This document shows positions 24,065 through 32,611 of a DNA stretch of 64,000 nucleotides, piece by piece (position 1 is the stretch's first letter; every line of letters begins with the position of its first letter). Made by a program: the position numbers and the translations under genes. Under the pieces are notes generated by a model, which was not told the DNA's origin, searched no databases, and saw nothing but the letters and a program-made list of their open reading frames with translations. Source of the DNA: Oceanithermus desulfurans (GTDB lineage Bacteria > Deinococcota > Deinococci > Deinococcales > Marinithermaceae); the NCBI RefSeq assembly GCF_014201675.1, contig NZ_JACHEZ010000004.1, positions 62,001-126,000 of the forward strand, read 5' to 3'.

Positions 24065-25755
24065 GCCCGGACCTCCACCGGGAGGGGGACGCGGGCGTAG
24101 ATCGAGGTTCCCTCGCCCGCGTTGCTTTCGACGACGAGTTCGCCCCCCACCAGCTCGACGCGCTCGCGCATGCCGATCAGGCCGCTGCTGCTCTCGCTCA
24201 CCCGTCGGGGGTCGAAGCCGGTGCCGTCGTCTTCGACCACCAGCTGGACGTGGCGGTTGTGCTCTTTGAGCAGCACCGAGACGTGTTTCGCCCGGGCATG
24301 CCGCACGACGTTGGTCAGGGCCTCCTGCGCCACGCGGTAGAGCACGGTCTCGAGCTCGGGCGGAAGCGGGCGGCTGCAGTGAACGAAGACGTCGCTCTCG
24401 ATCTCCGCGAAGCCGGCCATCTCCTGGACCATCCGCCTGAGGGCGGCTTCAAGACCCAGCTCGTCGAGGGCGGCGGGGCGCAGCTCGCGGCCGATGCGGC
24501 GGACGTCGGAGAGCGTCGTCTCCACGAGGCGCTTCAGGGCGTGCAGCGTGGGCGGAGCCGGCTCCAGCGCCTCGAGCCCCAGCCGGAGGGCGGTGAGCGA
24601 CTGCCCGACCTGGTCGTGCAGGTCCTTGGCGATGCGCCCGCGCTCCTCCTCCTGCGCCCTGAGCAGGGCCTGGAGCAGGCGGCGGCGTTCGAGCTCTTTT
24701 TCCCGGATGTGCTCGTGCACCCGGGCCCGCTCGAGCCCGTTCCTGAGGTAGTCGGCCACCGCCGCCAGGAACGCTTCGCTGGCCGTGCCTCCCGAGAGCG
24801 CGAGCACGACCTCCTCGTTGATCTCCAGCGTCTGGAAGCCCTCGACGGGCCGGCCCAGCTGCAGCTGCCGCAGCGCCGGGCACTCCGAGGGCGCAACCTT
24901 GCAGCCCACGCGCAGGAGCGAGCCCCCCTCGGCGGTGGGGCTCAGGGCCTCGGCGCAGGAGAACCAGCGGGTCTCCACCAGCGTGTTCAAGGTGGCCCGG
25001 AGCATTTCCTGTGGGTCCAGCGTCTTGTTGAGGCGCTGGCCCAGCAGGTTGAGCGTCCTCAGCTCGAGCGATCTTCGCCGTGCGGTCTCGGAAAAGCGCT
25101 CCAGGGCCCGACCCAGCACGCCCAGCTCGTCGTTCGGCACCGGGACCTGCGCGCGCCTGCCCTTTTCCAGGTTCTCCACCGCGGCGACCATGCCGCGCAC
25201 CGGCGCGAGAAAAGCCTTGGTCATCCACCCCGCCACCAGCGCGGCGGCAAGGCCGCCCAGGAGCAGGGCCAGGGCGAGGTTGGCCAGGGTGCGGCGCACT
25301 CCGTCCAGTGCGACGTTTTCGTACACACCGAGCCAGAGGCTGCCCGCCTGCCCCCCGAGCAGTTCCACCTGCCGCTGGCGCACCGGCCCGGCTTCGCTGG
25401 CGATCCGTTCCCGCTGACCCAGATCGAGGAGCGCGTCCGGGAAACCCCCGTCGAAGGTGTGGGTGAGCAGGTCGCCGCCGGGGCTCAGCAGATAGGCGTA
25501 GGCCAGGTCGGGGTGCTGCTGCTGGGCGCGCTTGAGGATGCGCCGCACTGTGTAGAGGTCGTTCATCAGCACGTAGTCGGTGAGCTCGCCGGCCAGGCTC
25601 TTCGACAGACCCTCGATGCGTGCGTCGAGCGCGTGGTTCGCCTGATCGTTGAGGATGACGTAGGCGGAAAGCCACAGGCCGCCCCCCACGATGGCAAAGG
25701 TGACCGCGACGATCCCCAGCAGTTTCGCGCGCAGGCTGACGCTACGGCGCGGCAT
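24061..25755 (-). CDS. NarX/NreB-type sensor histidine kinase (HisKA_3)
   Basis: The product has 564 residues from the ATG at 25755 (CCTGGAGGAG before it). Order: N-terminal span (about 8-32), periplasmic loop of about 115 residues, second span (about 155-175), HAMP, a GAF-like cytoplasmic region containing three Cys (WFSCAEAL, RVGCKV, SECPAL), then H-box ERGRIAKDLHDQVGQSL and an HATPase domain (EALTNVVRHARA, EDDGTGFDP). The Cys in the middle could bind a cofactor or sense redox. Its start overlaps the PhnD-like lipoprotein gene by 14 bases, so sensor and kinase are made together. Confidence 0.92.
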   Translation of the reverse strand: MPRRSVSLRAKLLGIVAVTFAIVGGGLWLSAYVILNDQANHALDARIEGLSKSLAGELTDYVLMNDLYTVRRILKRAQQQHPDLAYAYLLSPGGDLLTHTFDGGFPDALLDLGQRERIASEAGPVRQRQVELLGGQAGSLWLGVYENVALDGVRRTLANLALALLLGGLAAALVAGWMTKAFLAPVRGMVAAVENLEKGRRAQVPVPNDELGVLGRALERFSETARRRSLELRTLNLLGQRLNKTLDPQEMLRATLNTLVETRWFSCAEALSPTAEGGSLLRVGCKVAPSECPALRQLQLGRPVEGFQTLEINEEVVLALSGGTASEAFLAAVADYLRNGLERARVHEHIREKELERRRLLQALLRAQEEERGRIAKDLHDQVGQSLTALRLGLEALEPAPPTLHALKRLVETTLSDVRRIGRELRPAALDELGLEAALRRMVQEMAGFAEIESDVFVHCSRPLPPELETVLYRVAQEALTNVVRHARAKHVSVLLKEHNRHVQLVVEDDGTGFDPRRVSESSSGLIGMRERVELVGGELVVESNAGEGTSIYARVPLPVEVRA

Positions 25756-26629
25756 GCGGCTCCTCCAGGAACTGCGTCCAGACCCGCCGGTAGGGCGCCG
25801 AGTCCGTAGGGGTGAACCGGGCAATGTGCAGGGGGCTCAGCAGGCTTTTGTCGAGCGAGGTGAGGGCTGCGAGCAGGTCGTTTACCTGCGCCTGGGGCAG
25901 CCCGGAGCGCACGACCAGGGGCGGGGGCGGATCCTCGGGGCTCTCCCAGAGCACCCGCAGCTCGCGCTCCAGCCCGGGGTCGTCCTTAAGCAGGCCGAAG
26001 TACACGATCCCGTCGACCGCCGCGGCGTCGACGAACCCGTCGAGCAGCGCGCGTATGGAGCGGTCGTGCGAATAGGTGAAGACGGTTTGCGAGAAGAAGG
26101 TTCGGGCGTCCACCCCCCGGTTCCGGAAGTAGCGCTGCGGCCAAGCGAAGCCGGTGTTGGAAAGCGGGTCCACGAAGGCGAAGCGGCGGTTCGCCAGGTC
26201 CTCGAGCCCCCGCACCTGCATGTCGGCGCGGGTGAGGATTACCGAGCGGTAGGGGGCGTACTCGTAGGGAACCCCGGCGGCGACGGCGCGCAGGTAGCCT
26301 TCGGAAACGCCTTTCCCCGCCGCCAGGGTGCAGAGGAAGCCCACCTGCGCCGTGCCTTCCCGCAACAGCTCGAGCACGTCGGCGTAGGTGCGGCGCTGCA
26401 GCACCACCACGTCGCGCCCCAGCTTTTCGGCCAGCGCCGCAGCGAGGCGGCGGTAGGGTTCCGAAGCCCGGGGCGAGAGCATCCCGGCCACCGCCACGAC
26501 CAGCGCTTCGCCGCTGTCCGGGACGCGCACCTCGGGAACGGTGGGGTCGAGCTCCCCCAGCCGGACGCTGGGGAGTTGAGGCGAACACCCCGCCAGGACC
26601 AGCAGGAAGAGAACGGCGATTCGACGCAT
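25742..26629 (-). CDS. PhnD-like periplasmic-binding lipoprotein, probable ligand sensor for the kinase
   Basis: A 295-residue protein with lipobox LVLAGC (lipidated Cys15). The mature part is of the phosphate/phosphonate-binding PhnD type (LVVAVAGMLSPRASEPYRRLAAALAEKLGRDVVV; YADVLELLREGTAQVGFLCTLAAG; DPLSNTGFAWPQRYFRNRGVD). The tetrathionate kinase TtrS carries such a domain fused at its N terminus; here it is a separate lipoprotein overlapping the kinase gene. It should present the respiratory substrate to the kinase. No phosphonate transporter genes are nearby. Confidence 0.88.
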   Translation of the reverse strand: MRRIAVLFLLVLAGCSPQLPSVRLGELDPTVPEVRVPDSGEALVVAVAGMLSPRASEPYRRLAAALAEKLGRDVVVLQRRTYADVLELLREGTAQVGFLCTLAAGKGVSEGYLRAVAAGVPYEYAPYRSVILTRADMQVRGLEDLANRRFAFVDPLSNTGFAWPQRYFRNRGVDARTFFSQTVFTYSHDRSIRALLDGFVDAAAVDGIVYFGLLKDDPGLERELRVLWESPEDPPPPLVVRSGLPQAQVNDLLAALTSLDKSLLSPLHIARFTPTDSAPYRRVWTQFLEEPHAAP

Positions 26630-26638
26630 CTTTCCCCT

Positions 26639-26644
26639 ATCCTA
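26639..26644 (-). promoter_or_regulatory. -10 element of the PhnD-like/kinase/regulator operon
   Basis: TAGGAT on the minus strand ends nine bases before the lipoprotein ATG, so the leader should be only a few bases long or absent. Confidence 0.45.
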
Positions 26645-26686
26645 GCCGACCCGTGGAATCGTCGCCGGGAGGGACGTCCTGCCGCG

Positions 26687-26707
26687 TTGTGGGAGTTTGA
26701 ACCACAA
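26687..26707. promoter_or_regulatory. Candidate operator dyad between sensor and reductase operons
   Basis: The inverted repeat TTGTGG-N9-CCACAA lies in the 174-base divergent intergenic region, about 70 bases upstream of TAGGGT (26775-26780), the probable -10 of the reductase operon. The position fits an activator site for the NarL-type regulator. This is inferred from symmetry only. Confidence 0.4.
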
Positions 26708-26803
26708 ATCGGCCGGGACAAACCTCCCCGGCAACGTGGGAGGCCGACGGACCCGCAAGGCCGCGACCCCCCCCTAGGGTGAGGGCAAGAAAGGGGGAAA
26801 GCT

Positions 26804-27700
26804 ATGGCCAACCACGAGGACCGACGCGACTTTTTGGAGAAGGTGGCCTCTGCCGTCTTCGCCGGCATGGTGCTTGGCGGGGCGAAGGTCGAGGCGCAGG
26901 CCCCCGCAGGCGGCGTCGAACCCACGCCGCCGCCGCCCTTCAAGATCAGTTCGGAGGCCCAGGAGGACGTGCTGCTGCGCATGCAGCGCGACCTGCAGCG
27001 GGCGTTAACGAAACCGATCGAGGAGCGCAGGTGGGGCATGGTCATCGACACCCGCAAGTGCGTGGGCTGCCACGCCTGCACCGTAGGGTGCGTGATGGAG
27101 AACAAGCTCCCGCCCGGCGTGGTTTACCGCCCCGTCATCGACATGGAGGTCGGCGAGTATCCGAACGTGGACCGTAAGTTCCTGCCGCGGCCCTGCATGC
27201 AGTGCGACAAGCCGCCGTGCGTGCCCGTATGTCCGGTGGGGGCGACCTGGAAGCGCAAGGACGGCATCGTCGAGATCGACTACGACGCCTGCATCGGCTG
27301 CCGTTACTGCATCACCGCTTGCCCCTACAGCGCCCGCACCTTCGACTTCGGCGAGAACTGGACCGACGCGGCCGCCGCCGGGAAGGACGGTCCGCTGGCG
27401 CTGGAGACGGGCCGCATCTACGAGGAGCTGCCCAACTTCGAATACGGAGAGACCTGGGAGCGCGGCGAGGGCATCATCCCGCAAAGCCCGGTGGGCAACG
27501 CCCGTAAGTGCACCTTCTGCATTCACCGCGTCGAGAAGGGCGTGCTGCCCATGTGCGTGACCACCTGCATCGGCCGCGCCACCTTCTTTGGCGACTTCAA
27601 CGATCCCGAATCGCTGGTTTCCGAGCTGATCGCGCGCAACAACGCCGTGCGGCTCAAAGAAGAGCTGGGTACGGAGCCCAAGGTCTACTACCTGGTCTAG
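26804..27700 (+). CDS. Tetrathionate/selenate-type reductase iron-sulfur subunit (TtrB/SrdB-like)
   Basis: The product has 298 residues. The N terminus is Tat-like ([21 protein letters not shown]). Four ferredoxin-type Cys clusters follow: [35 protein letters not shown] and [11 protein letters not shown] with a later CVTTC. This is the four-cluster DmsB/NrfC/TtrB architecture that passes electrons from the membrane anchor to the molybdenum subunit. It is the first gene of an operon ordered B-C-A, the order of ttrBCA and of srdBCA. A purine-rich AAGGGGGAAAG precedes the ATG. Confidence 0.92.
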   Translation: MANHEDRRDFLEKVASAVFAGMVLGGAKVEAQAPAGGVEPTPPPPFKISSEAQEDVLLRMQRDLQRALTKPIEERRWGMVIDTRKCVGCHACTVGCVMENKLPPGVVYRPVIDMEVGEYPNVDRKFLPRPCMQCDKPPCVPVCPVGATWKRKDGIVEIDYDACIGCRYCITACPYSARTFDFGENWTDAAAAGKDGPLALETGRIYEELPNFEYGETWERGEGIIPQSPVGNARKCTFCIHRVEKGVLPMCVTTCIGRATFFGDFNDPESLVSELIARNNAVRLKEELGTEPKVYYLV

Positions 27701-27711
27701 AGGAGGCGGTC

Positions 27712-28905
27712 ATGGTACAGAAGAAATACCCTTACGGATGGTTGTCGGTGGTGGGCTGGGTAGCCTGGCTGGCCCTGGCCGTGTTCGGCGGGTGGGGCCT
27801 GATCGATCGGTTCCTCTACGGCCACCGGCTGGCGGACTACAGCTCGTACGTGCCCTGGGGGCACTGGGTGGCGGCCTACATCTACTTCATCGGGCTTTCC
27901 GCCGGCGCCTTCCTGCTTTCCAGCCTGGTCTACGTCTTCGGGGTGCGGCAGCTCGAGCGCATCGCCAAGCTCTCGCTGTTCACGGCGATCGTCACCCTGC
28001 TGATGGCGCTGGTCACGATCTGGTTCGACCTGGGGCACCTCGAACGCTTCTTCTACGTCTTCACCCGCCCCAACTTCCACTCCATGATGGCCTGGATGGT
28101 CTGGTTGTACACGGCCTACTTCATCCTGCTGGTCGTCGAGCTCTACTACGCGATCCGGAAGGACGCCGTCAGCGACGCTGCGCTGAAGGCGCGCTACCAG
28201 CGTTACCTCACCTGGCTGGGCGGGATCGGCATTCCGCTGGCGGTCGCGTTCCACGGCGGGGTCGGCGCCCTCTTCGCCACCGTCATCGCCCGCGACCTCT
28301 GGCATACCCCGATCTACCCCATTCTTTTCCTCACCGGCGCGCTGCTCTCCGGCGGGGCGTTGATGACCGTGGTGGTCGCGTACTTCTGGCCTAACCGCTC
28401 CCCCGCCTGGCGGGAGACGGTGAGCTACCTGGGCAAGGTGGTGCTGGGTCTGCTGCTGCTCGATGCGCTGCTCGAGTGGGCCGAGTACTCCATCCCGATG
28501 TGGTACGGCATCGGCGCCGAGTACGACAAGCTCATGTACGTCCTCTTCGGTCCGTTCTGGTGGAACTTCTGGATCGTGCACGTGCTGCTCGGCGTGCTCA
28601 TCCCGCTGGTCCTGCTGGTGTGGTACCGGAAGCCTTTGGGAATCGCCCTGGCCAGCCTGTTGATCACCGTGACCTTCTTCGCGGTGCGCCTGAACCTGGT
28701 CATCCCCGGACTCGTCTTCCCCGAGCTGAGGGGGCTCGAGCGCAGCTACACCGACCCCATCCCGCCGGTGAACCGCCTGAGCTTCGACTACCTGCCCTCG
28801 GTCTTCGAATGGCAGATCTTCTTCGGCGTGATCGCCATGGGGATCGCGCTCTTCTACATCGGCTACCGCTGGTTGCCGCTCGTAACCGACAAGGAGGTGG
28901 CATGA
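27712..28905 (+). CDS. NrfD/TtrC-like membrane anchor subunit
   Basis: A 397-residue protein with about nine hydrophobic spans and the NrfD (PsrC-like) signatures VPWGHWVAAYIYFIGLSAGAFLLSS and DLGHLERFFYVFTRPNFHSMMAWMVW. It starts at the ATG at 27712 behind GAGGAGGCGG, 11 bases after the FeS subunit. NrfD proteins oxidise menaquinol and hand the electrons to the FeS subunit without heme. It belongs to the same operon as the catalytic subunit, which starts two bases after its stop. Confidence 0.92.
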   Translation: MVQKKYPYGWLSVVGWVAWLALAVFGGWGLIDRFLYGHRLADYSSYVPWGHWVAAYIYFIGLSAGAFLLSSLVYVFGVRQLERIAKLSLFTAIVTLLMALVTIWFDLGHLERFFYVFTRPNFHSMMAWMVWLYTAYFILLVVELYYAIRKDAVSDAALKARYQRYLTWLGGIGIPLAVAFHGGVGALFATVIARDLWHTPIYPILFLTGALLSGGALMTVVVAYFWPNRSPAWRETVSYLGKVVLGLLLLDALLEWAEYSIPMWYGIGAEYDKLMYVLFGPFWWNFWIVHVLLGVLIPLVLLVWYRKPLGIALASLLITVTFFAVRLNLVIPGLVFPELRGLERSYTDPIPPVNRLSFDYLPSVFEWQIFFGVIAMGIALFYIGYRWLPLVTDKEVA

Positions 28906-28906
28906 A

Positions 28907-31900
28907 ATGAAGGTCAACCGCAGGGATCTCTTGAAAGCGGGCGCGGTTTCCGGGGCCGGCGCGCTGCTGGGGGCCGAGGGGCTCCGGCTGATGAACCGCG
29001 CCATGGCCCAGGGTGAGGGCGCCTACCCGCTGGTGGAGCCGGAGAACATCATCTACGGCCTGTGCCTGCAGTGCCACACCGAGTGCACCCTGAAGATCAA
29101 GCTGCAGGACGGCGTGGTTTCCAAGATCGACGGCAACCCCTTCAGCCCGGGCAACATGCAGCCGCAACTCGACTACGCCACCTCGCCCCAGCAGGCGGCG
29201 AAGGTGGACGGCTCGATCTGCCCCAAGGGGCAGGCGGGGGTGCAGACGCAGTACGACCCCTACCGAATCCGCAAGGTGCTCAAACGCGCCGGCCCCCGGG
29301 GTAGCGGTAAATGGAAGGCGATCTCGTTCGACCAAGCCATCGACGAGATCGTGAACGGCGGCAAGCTCTTCGCCGACATCGGCGACGACCGGGTCTACCC
29401 CGGCTTCAAGGACGTCTTCAAGCTCAAGGACGCGCGGCTCGCCAAAGAGATGGCTGCCGACGTCGCCGCGATTCGCGCGGGCCGGATGACGGTCCAGGAG
29501 TTCAAGCAAAAGCACAGCGCCCACCTGGACCTGCTCATCGACCCCGACCACCCCGACCTCGGTCCCAAGAACAACCAGTTCGTCTTCATGGCCGGCCGCA
29601 TCGAGCACGGCCGCAAGGAGTACGCCAAGCGGTTTACCTTCGGCGGCCTGGGCTCGATCAACTGGTACGCCCACACCACCATCTGCGAGCAGGCCCACCA
29701 CATTGCCTACAAGTACGCCACCGCCCAGTGGGTTGAAAAACTCGGCAAATACAGCTGGAAGAAGGGCAAGGACCACATGAAGCCCGACTTCGAGGGCGCC
29801 GAGTTTGTGATCTTCTGGGGGACCGGTTTCGCCGAAGCCAACTTCGGGCCCCCGCCGATGACGCCGCAGGTCACCCAGGCAGCCACCGACGGCAAGCTCA
29901 AGTACGCCGTGATTGACCCCCGGCTTTCCAAGTCGGCGGCGCACGGCTGGTGGATCCCGGTCAAGCCGGGCGGTGACCTGGCCCTGGCGTTGGGGATGAT
30001 TCGCTGGATCATCGAAAACCGGCGCTACGACGCCGCCTTCCTGAGAAACGCCAACAAGGCGGCGGCGAACGCCGGGGGCGAAAAGAGCTGGAGCAACGCC
30101 ACCTGGCTCGTCAACCCCGAAACCGGCCGTTTCATTCGCGCCAGTGAGCTCGGTCTGGGCGGCGAAGGCGAGTTCGTGGTGCTCGCTTCCGGCCGGCCGG
30201 TGGCGGTGGACCCCTACGACAGCGAACAGCCGGTGACGGGGGACCTCGAGGTCGACACCGAAGTTGGCGGCCTCCCCGCCAAGTCCGCCTTCCAGGTGCT
30301 GAAGGAAGAGGTCTTCAAGCACGACCTCGACTTCTACGCCCGCGAGGCCGGCTTGGAGAAGAAGACCATCGTCGACCTGGCCCGCGAGTTCACCAGCCAC
30401 GGCAAGCGGGCGGCCATCGACTTCTACCGTGGGCCCATCAAGTTTACCTACGGGTACTACGCCGCGCAGGCGATCATCCACCTGAACCTGCTCATCGGCA
30501 ACATCGACCACAAGGGCGGCCTGGTGACCGGCGGCGGCAAGTACAACGCCATGGGCGGCGTCTTCGACCTCAAGAAGATGCATACCGGCGCCCTCACTCC
30601 GTTCGGCGTCAAGAGCAACCGCGAGGCGAGCGGACCCTACGAGACCAGCACCCTCTTCAAACGCGACGGCTACCCCGCCAAGCGGCCCTGGTTCCCCTTC
30701 ACTGACGACGTCTACCAGGAAATCATTCCCTCCGCGGCGTCGGGTTACCCGTACCCCATCAAGATCCTCTGGCTACACAAAGGCACGCCGGTGCTGGCCA
30801 CCCCTGCGGGTCACCTGCAGATCGACATGCTGAAGGACCCGGACAAGGTCCCGCTCTACATCGCCGACGACATCGTAATTGGCGAGACGAGCATGTACGC
30901 CGACTACGTCTTCCCGGATCTGACCTACCTGGAGCGGTGGGCCTTCGAGGGGTTCAGCCCGGCGATCAAGGTGAAGAACTGGAAGCTGCGCCAGCCGGCG
31001 GCGGCTCCGGTCCCCGAGATCGTCGAGGTCGATGGGGAAGCGATGCCCATCAGCATGGAGTCGATGATGCTGGCCATCGCCAAGAAGCTGCGCGCGCCGG
31101 GCTACGGCAAAGACGGCTTCGCCACCAGCTGGGACTTCAACCGCCCCGAGGACTACTACCTCAAGATGGTGGCCAACGTGGCGATGCAGGATCCGCCCGT
31201 CCCCGCGGCGCCGGACGCCGAGGTCGAGCTGCTGCGCAAGGCGCGGCGCCACCTCCCCAAGGCCGTCTTCGACGAGGGCAAGTGGCGCAAGGCCGTTGGT
31301 GGCGGGGTGTGGCGCCAGGTGGTGACGGTGCTGAACCGCGGCGGACGGTTCGAGGCCTGGGACAAGGCCTACGCGCCGGACGGTGAGTTCGTGGCCCACA
31401 CCTGGTCCAAGCTGATGAACCTCTACGCCGAGCCCATTGGCACGGGGGTGCACTCGGTGACGGCGAAACGCCTTTCCGGCGTGCCCCGCTTCGAGCGGAT
31501 GACCGGCTTCGACGGTACCGTGATCGAATTCCCCTCCGAGTACGACCTGAAGCTCTTCACCTACAAGGAGATCTACGGTGGCCAGTCGCGCACCTCGAGC
31601 AACTACGCCGCCCAGCAGGCCATCCAGCCCGAAAACTTCGTGCACATAAGCGCCAAGGACGCCGAGCGTTTGGGCCTCCGGGACGGCGACGTGGTGCAGG
31701 TGCGCTCCCCCGACTTCGAGGGCACCTTCGAGGTGGCGCCCGGCCGCAGCGAGCGCGTCGAGGGCAAGGTGCGGGTCAGCCAGGGGATCCGCCCCGGCTC
31801 CGTAGCCATCTCCTGGCACTACGGCCACTGGGCCTACGGGTCCAGCGACGTCGAGATCGACGGCACGACCGTGGCGGGCGACCCCACCCGGGGCCGGGGC

Positions 31901-32101
31901 CTGGTGCCCAACCCGGCGATGGCCGTAGACCCCTACCTCAAAGACGTCTGCCTCACCGATCCCATCGCCGGCGACTCGGCCTACGGCGGGACCTACGTCA
32001 AGCTCGTCAAGGTGGCGGGCGCCGTCGCGGAGGGCGCAAAGCAGAACGCACGCGCGGCTGCGATGGAAGAGGCGGCCCGCGCGGTGTTCCGGAATTCCTA
32101 G
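28907..32101 (+). CDS. Molybdopterin oxidoreductase catalytic subunit, TtrA/SrdA-like (tetrathionate, selenate or polysulfide reductase)
   Basis: The product has 1064 residues. The Tat signal is VNRRDLLKAGAVSGAGALLG. The FeS ligands are Cys53, Cys56, Cys60 and Cys105. The probable Mo ligand is Cys260 in HTTICEQAHH. The C-terminal cofactor domain includes LRDGDVVQVRS. Length and gene order fit tetrathionate reductase TtrA or selenate reductase SrdA better than the shorter PsrA/PhsA. It is exported folded by Tat and works at the outer face of the membrane. The exact substrate cannot be fixed by sequence; sulfur oxyanions or sulfur fit a marine Thermaceae member. Confidence 0.88.
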   Translation: MKVNRRDLLKAGAVSGAGALLGAEGLRLMNRAMAQGEGAYPLVEPENIIYGLCLQCHTECTLKIKLQDGVVSKIDGNPFSPGNMQPQLDYATSPQQAAKVDGSICPKGQAGVQTQYDPYRIRKVLKRAGPRGSGKWKAISFDQAIDEIVNGGKLFADIGDDRVYPGFKDVFKLKDARLAKEMAADVAAIRAGRMTVQEFKQKHSAHLDLLIDPDHPDLGPKNNQFVFMAGRIEHGRKEYAKRFTFGGLGSINWYAHTTICEQAHHIAYKYATAQWVEKLGKYSWKKGKDHMKPDFEGAEFVIFWGTGFAEANFGPPPMTPQVTQAATDGKLKYAVIDPRLSKSAAHGWWIPVKPGGDLALALGMIRWIIENRRYDAAFLRNANKAAANAGGEKSWSNATWLVNPETGRFIRASELGLGGEGEFVVLASGRPVAVDPYDSEQPVTGDLEVDTEVGGLPAKSAFQVLKEEVFKHDLDFYAREAGLEKKTIVDLAREFTSHGKRAAIDFYRGPIKFTYGYYAAQAIIHLNLLIGNIDHKGGLVTGGGKYNAMGGVFDLKKMHTGALTPFGVKSNREASGPYETSTLFKRDGYPAKRPWFPFTDDVYQEIIPSAASGYPYPIKILWLHKGTPVLATPAGHLQIDMLKDPDKVPLYIADDIVIGETSMYADYVFPDLTYLERWAFEGFSPAIKVKNWKLRQPAAAPVPEIVEVDGEAMPISMESMMLAIAKKLRAPGYGKDGFATSWDFNRPEDYYLKMVANVAMQDPPVPAAPDAEVELLRKARRHLPKAVFDEGKWRKAVGGGVWRQVVTVLNRGGRFEAWDKAYAPDGEFVAHTWSKLMNLYAEPIGTGVHSVTAKRLSGVPRFERMTGFDGTVIEFPSEYDLKLFTYKEIYGGQSRTSSNYAAQQAIQPENFVHISAKDAERLGLRDGDVVQVRSPDFEGTFEVAPGRSERVEGKVRVSQGIRPGSVAISWHYGHWAYGSSDVEIDGTTVAGDPTRGRGLVPNPAMAVDPYLKDVCLTDPIAGDSAYGGTYVKLVKVAGAVAEGAKQNARAAAMEEAARAVFRNS

Positions 32102-32113
32102 GAAGGAGGTGAA

Positions 32114-32139
32114 GGGGCGGGGACGCACGTCCCCGCCCC
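32114..32139 (+). terminator. Hairpin after the catalytic subunit gene
   Basis: An 11-12-bp perfect GC stem (32114-32125/32128-32139) lies between the reductase stop and the next ATG at 32146. There is only a short CGTTTC after it, so read-through into the small downstream gene is possible. Confidence 0.55.
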
Positions 32140-32145
32140 CGTTTC

Positions 32146-32544
32146 ATGAAACGCCTGTTGGTTTGGACGCTGTTGTTCGCGGGCCTCGCCCTCGCGGGGG
32201 CCCCCGTCGAGATACGGTTTACCGCCGGGGGACCCGATCCGTCCCGGCTGCATGTGCCCACCGACCAGCCCTATAGCCTCATCCTGATCAACCAAACGAA
32301 CGAGCCGGTCCGGCTGTTCTTCGATCAGAAGACGGAGCTGAGCCCTCCGGAGCAGGCCTTTGCCGCCCGCTTCCTGGCCGAGGGCCCGCTCGTGGTGCCG
32401 GCCGCCGGGCGGCTCGAGCTGGAGTACTGGCCCACCAGGACGGGCATCCTGCACCTGCGGGTCACGGAGGGGTCCGCCCGGTTCCTGCTCGAGCTGATCC
32501 TCGAGCCCCCCGAGTACTACGAGGGGCCTTCGGGCTGCAGCTGA
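32146..32544 (+). CDS. Small secreted protein of cupredoxin-like appearance without copper ligands
   Basis: The product has 132 residues, with a signal peptide (RLLVWTLLFAGLALA). The mature part is beta-rich (PYSLILINQTNEPVRLFFD, RLELEYWPTRTGILHLRV) and resembles a cupredoxin-type domain, but the usual His/Cys/Met copper ligands are missing; the only Cys is near the C terminus (GCS). The ATG follows directly after a strong hairpin and lacks a good ribosome binding site. It is the last plus-strand gene after the molybdoenzyme and may serve its assembly or maturation. I do not recognise a named family. Confidence 0.7.
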   Translation: MKRLLVWTLLFAGLALAGAPVEIRFTAGGPDPSRLHVPTDQPYSLILINQTNEPVRLFFDQKTELSPPEQAFAARFLAEGPLVVPAAGRLELEYWPTRTGILHLRVTEGSARFLLELILEPPEYYEGPSGCS

Positions 32545-32566
32545 CCCCGCTTCGGCGGCTTCGACG

Positions 32567-32596
32567 AACGAACCCCCGCCGCGGCGGGGGTTCGTT
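32567..32596. terminator. Bidirectional terminator hairpin
   Basis: A perfect 14-bp stem (32567-32580/32583-32596) lies between the convergent small secreted protein gene and clpB. The arms end in AACG/CGTT, with short T-rich flanks. Confidence 0.8.
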
Positions 32597-32611
32597 GTGG
32601 CGACCGGCTCC

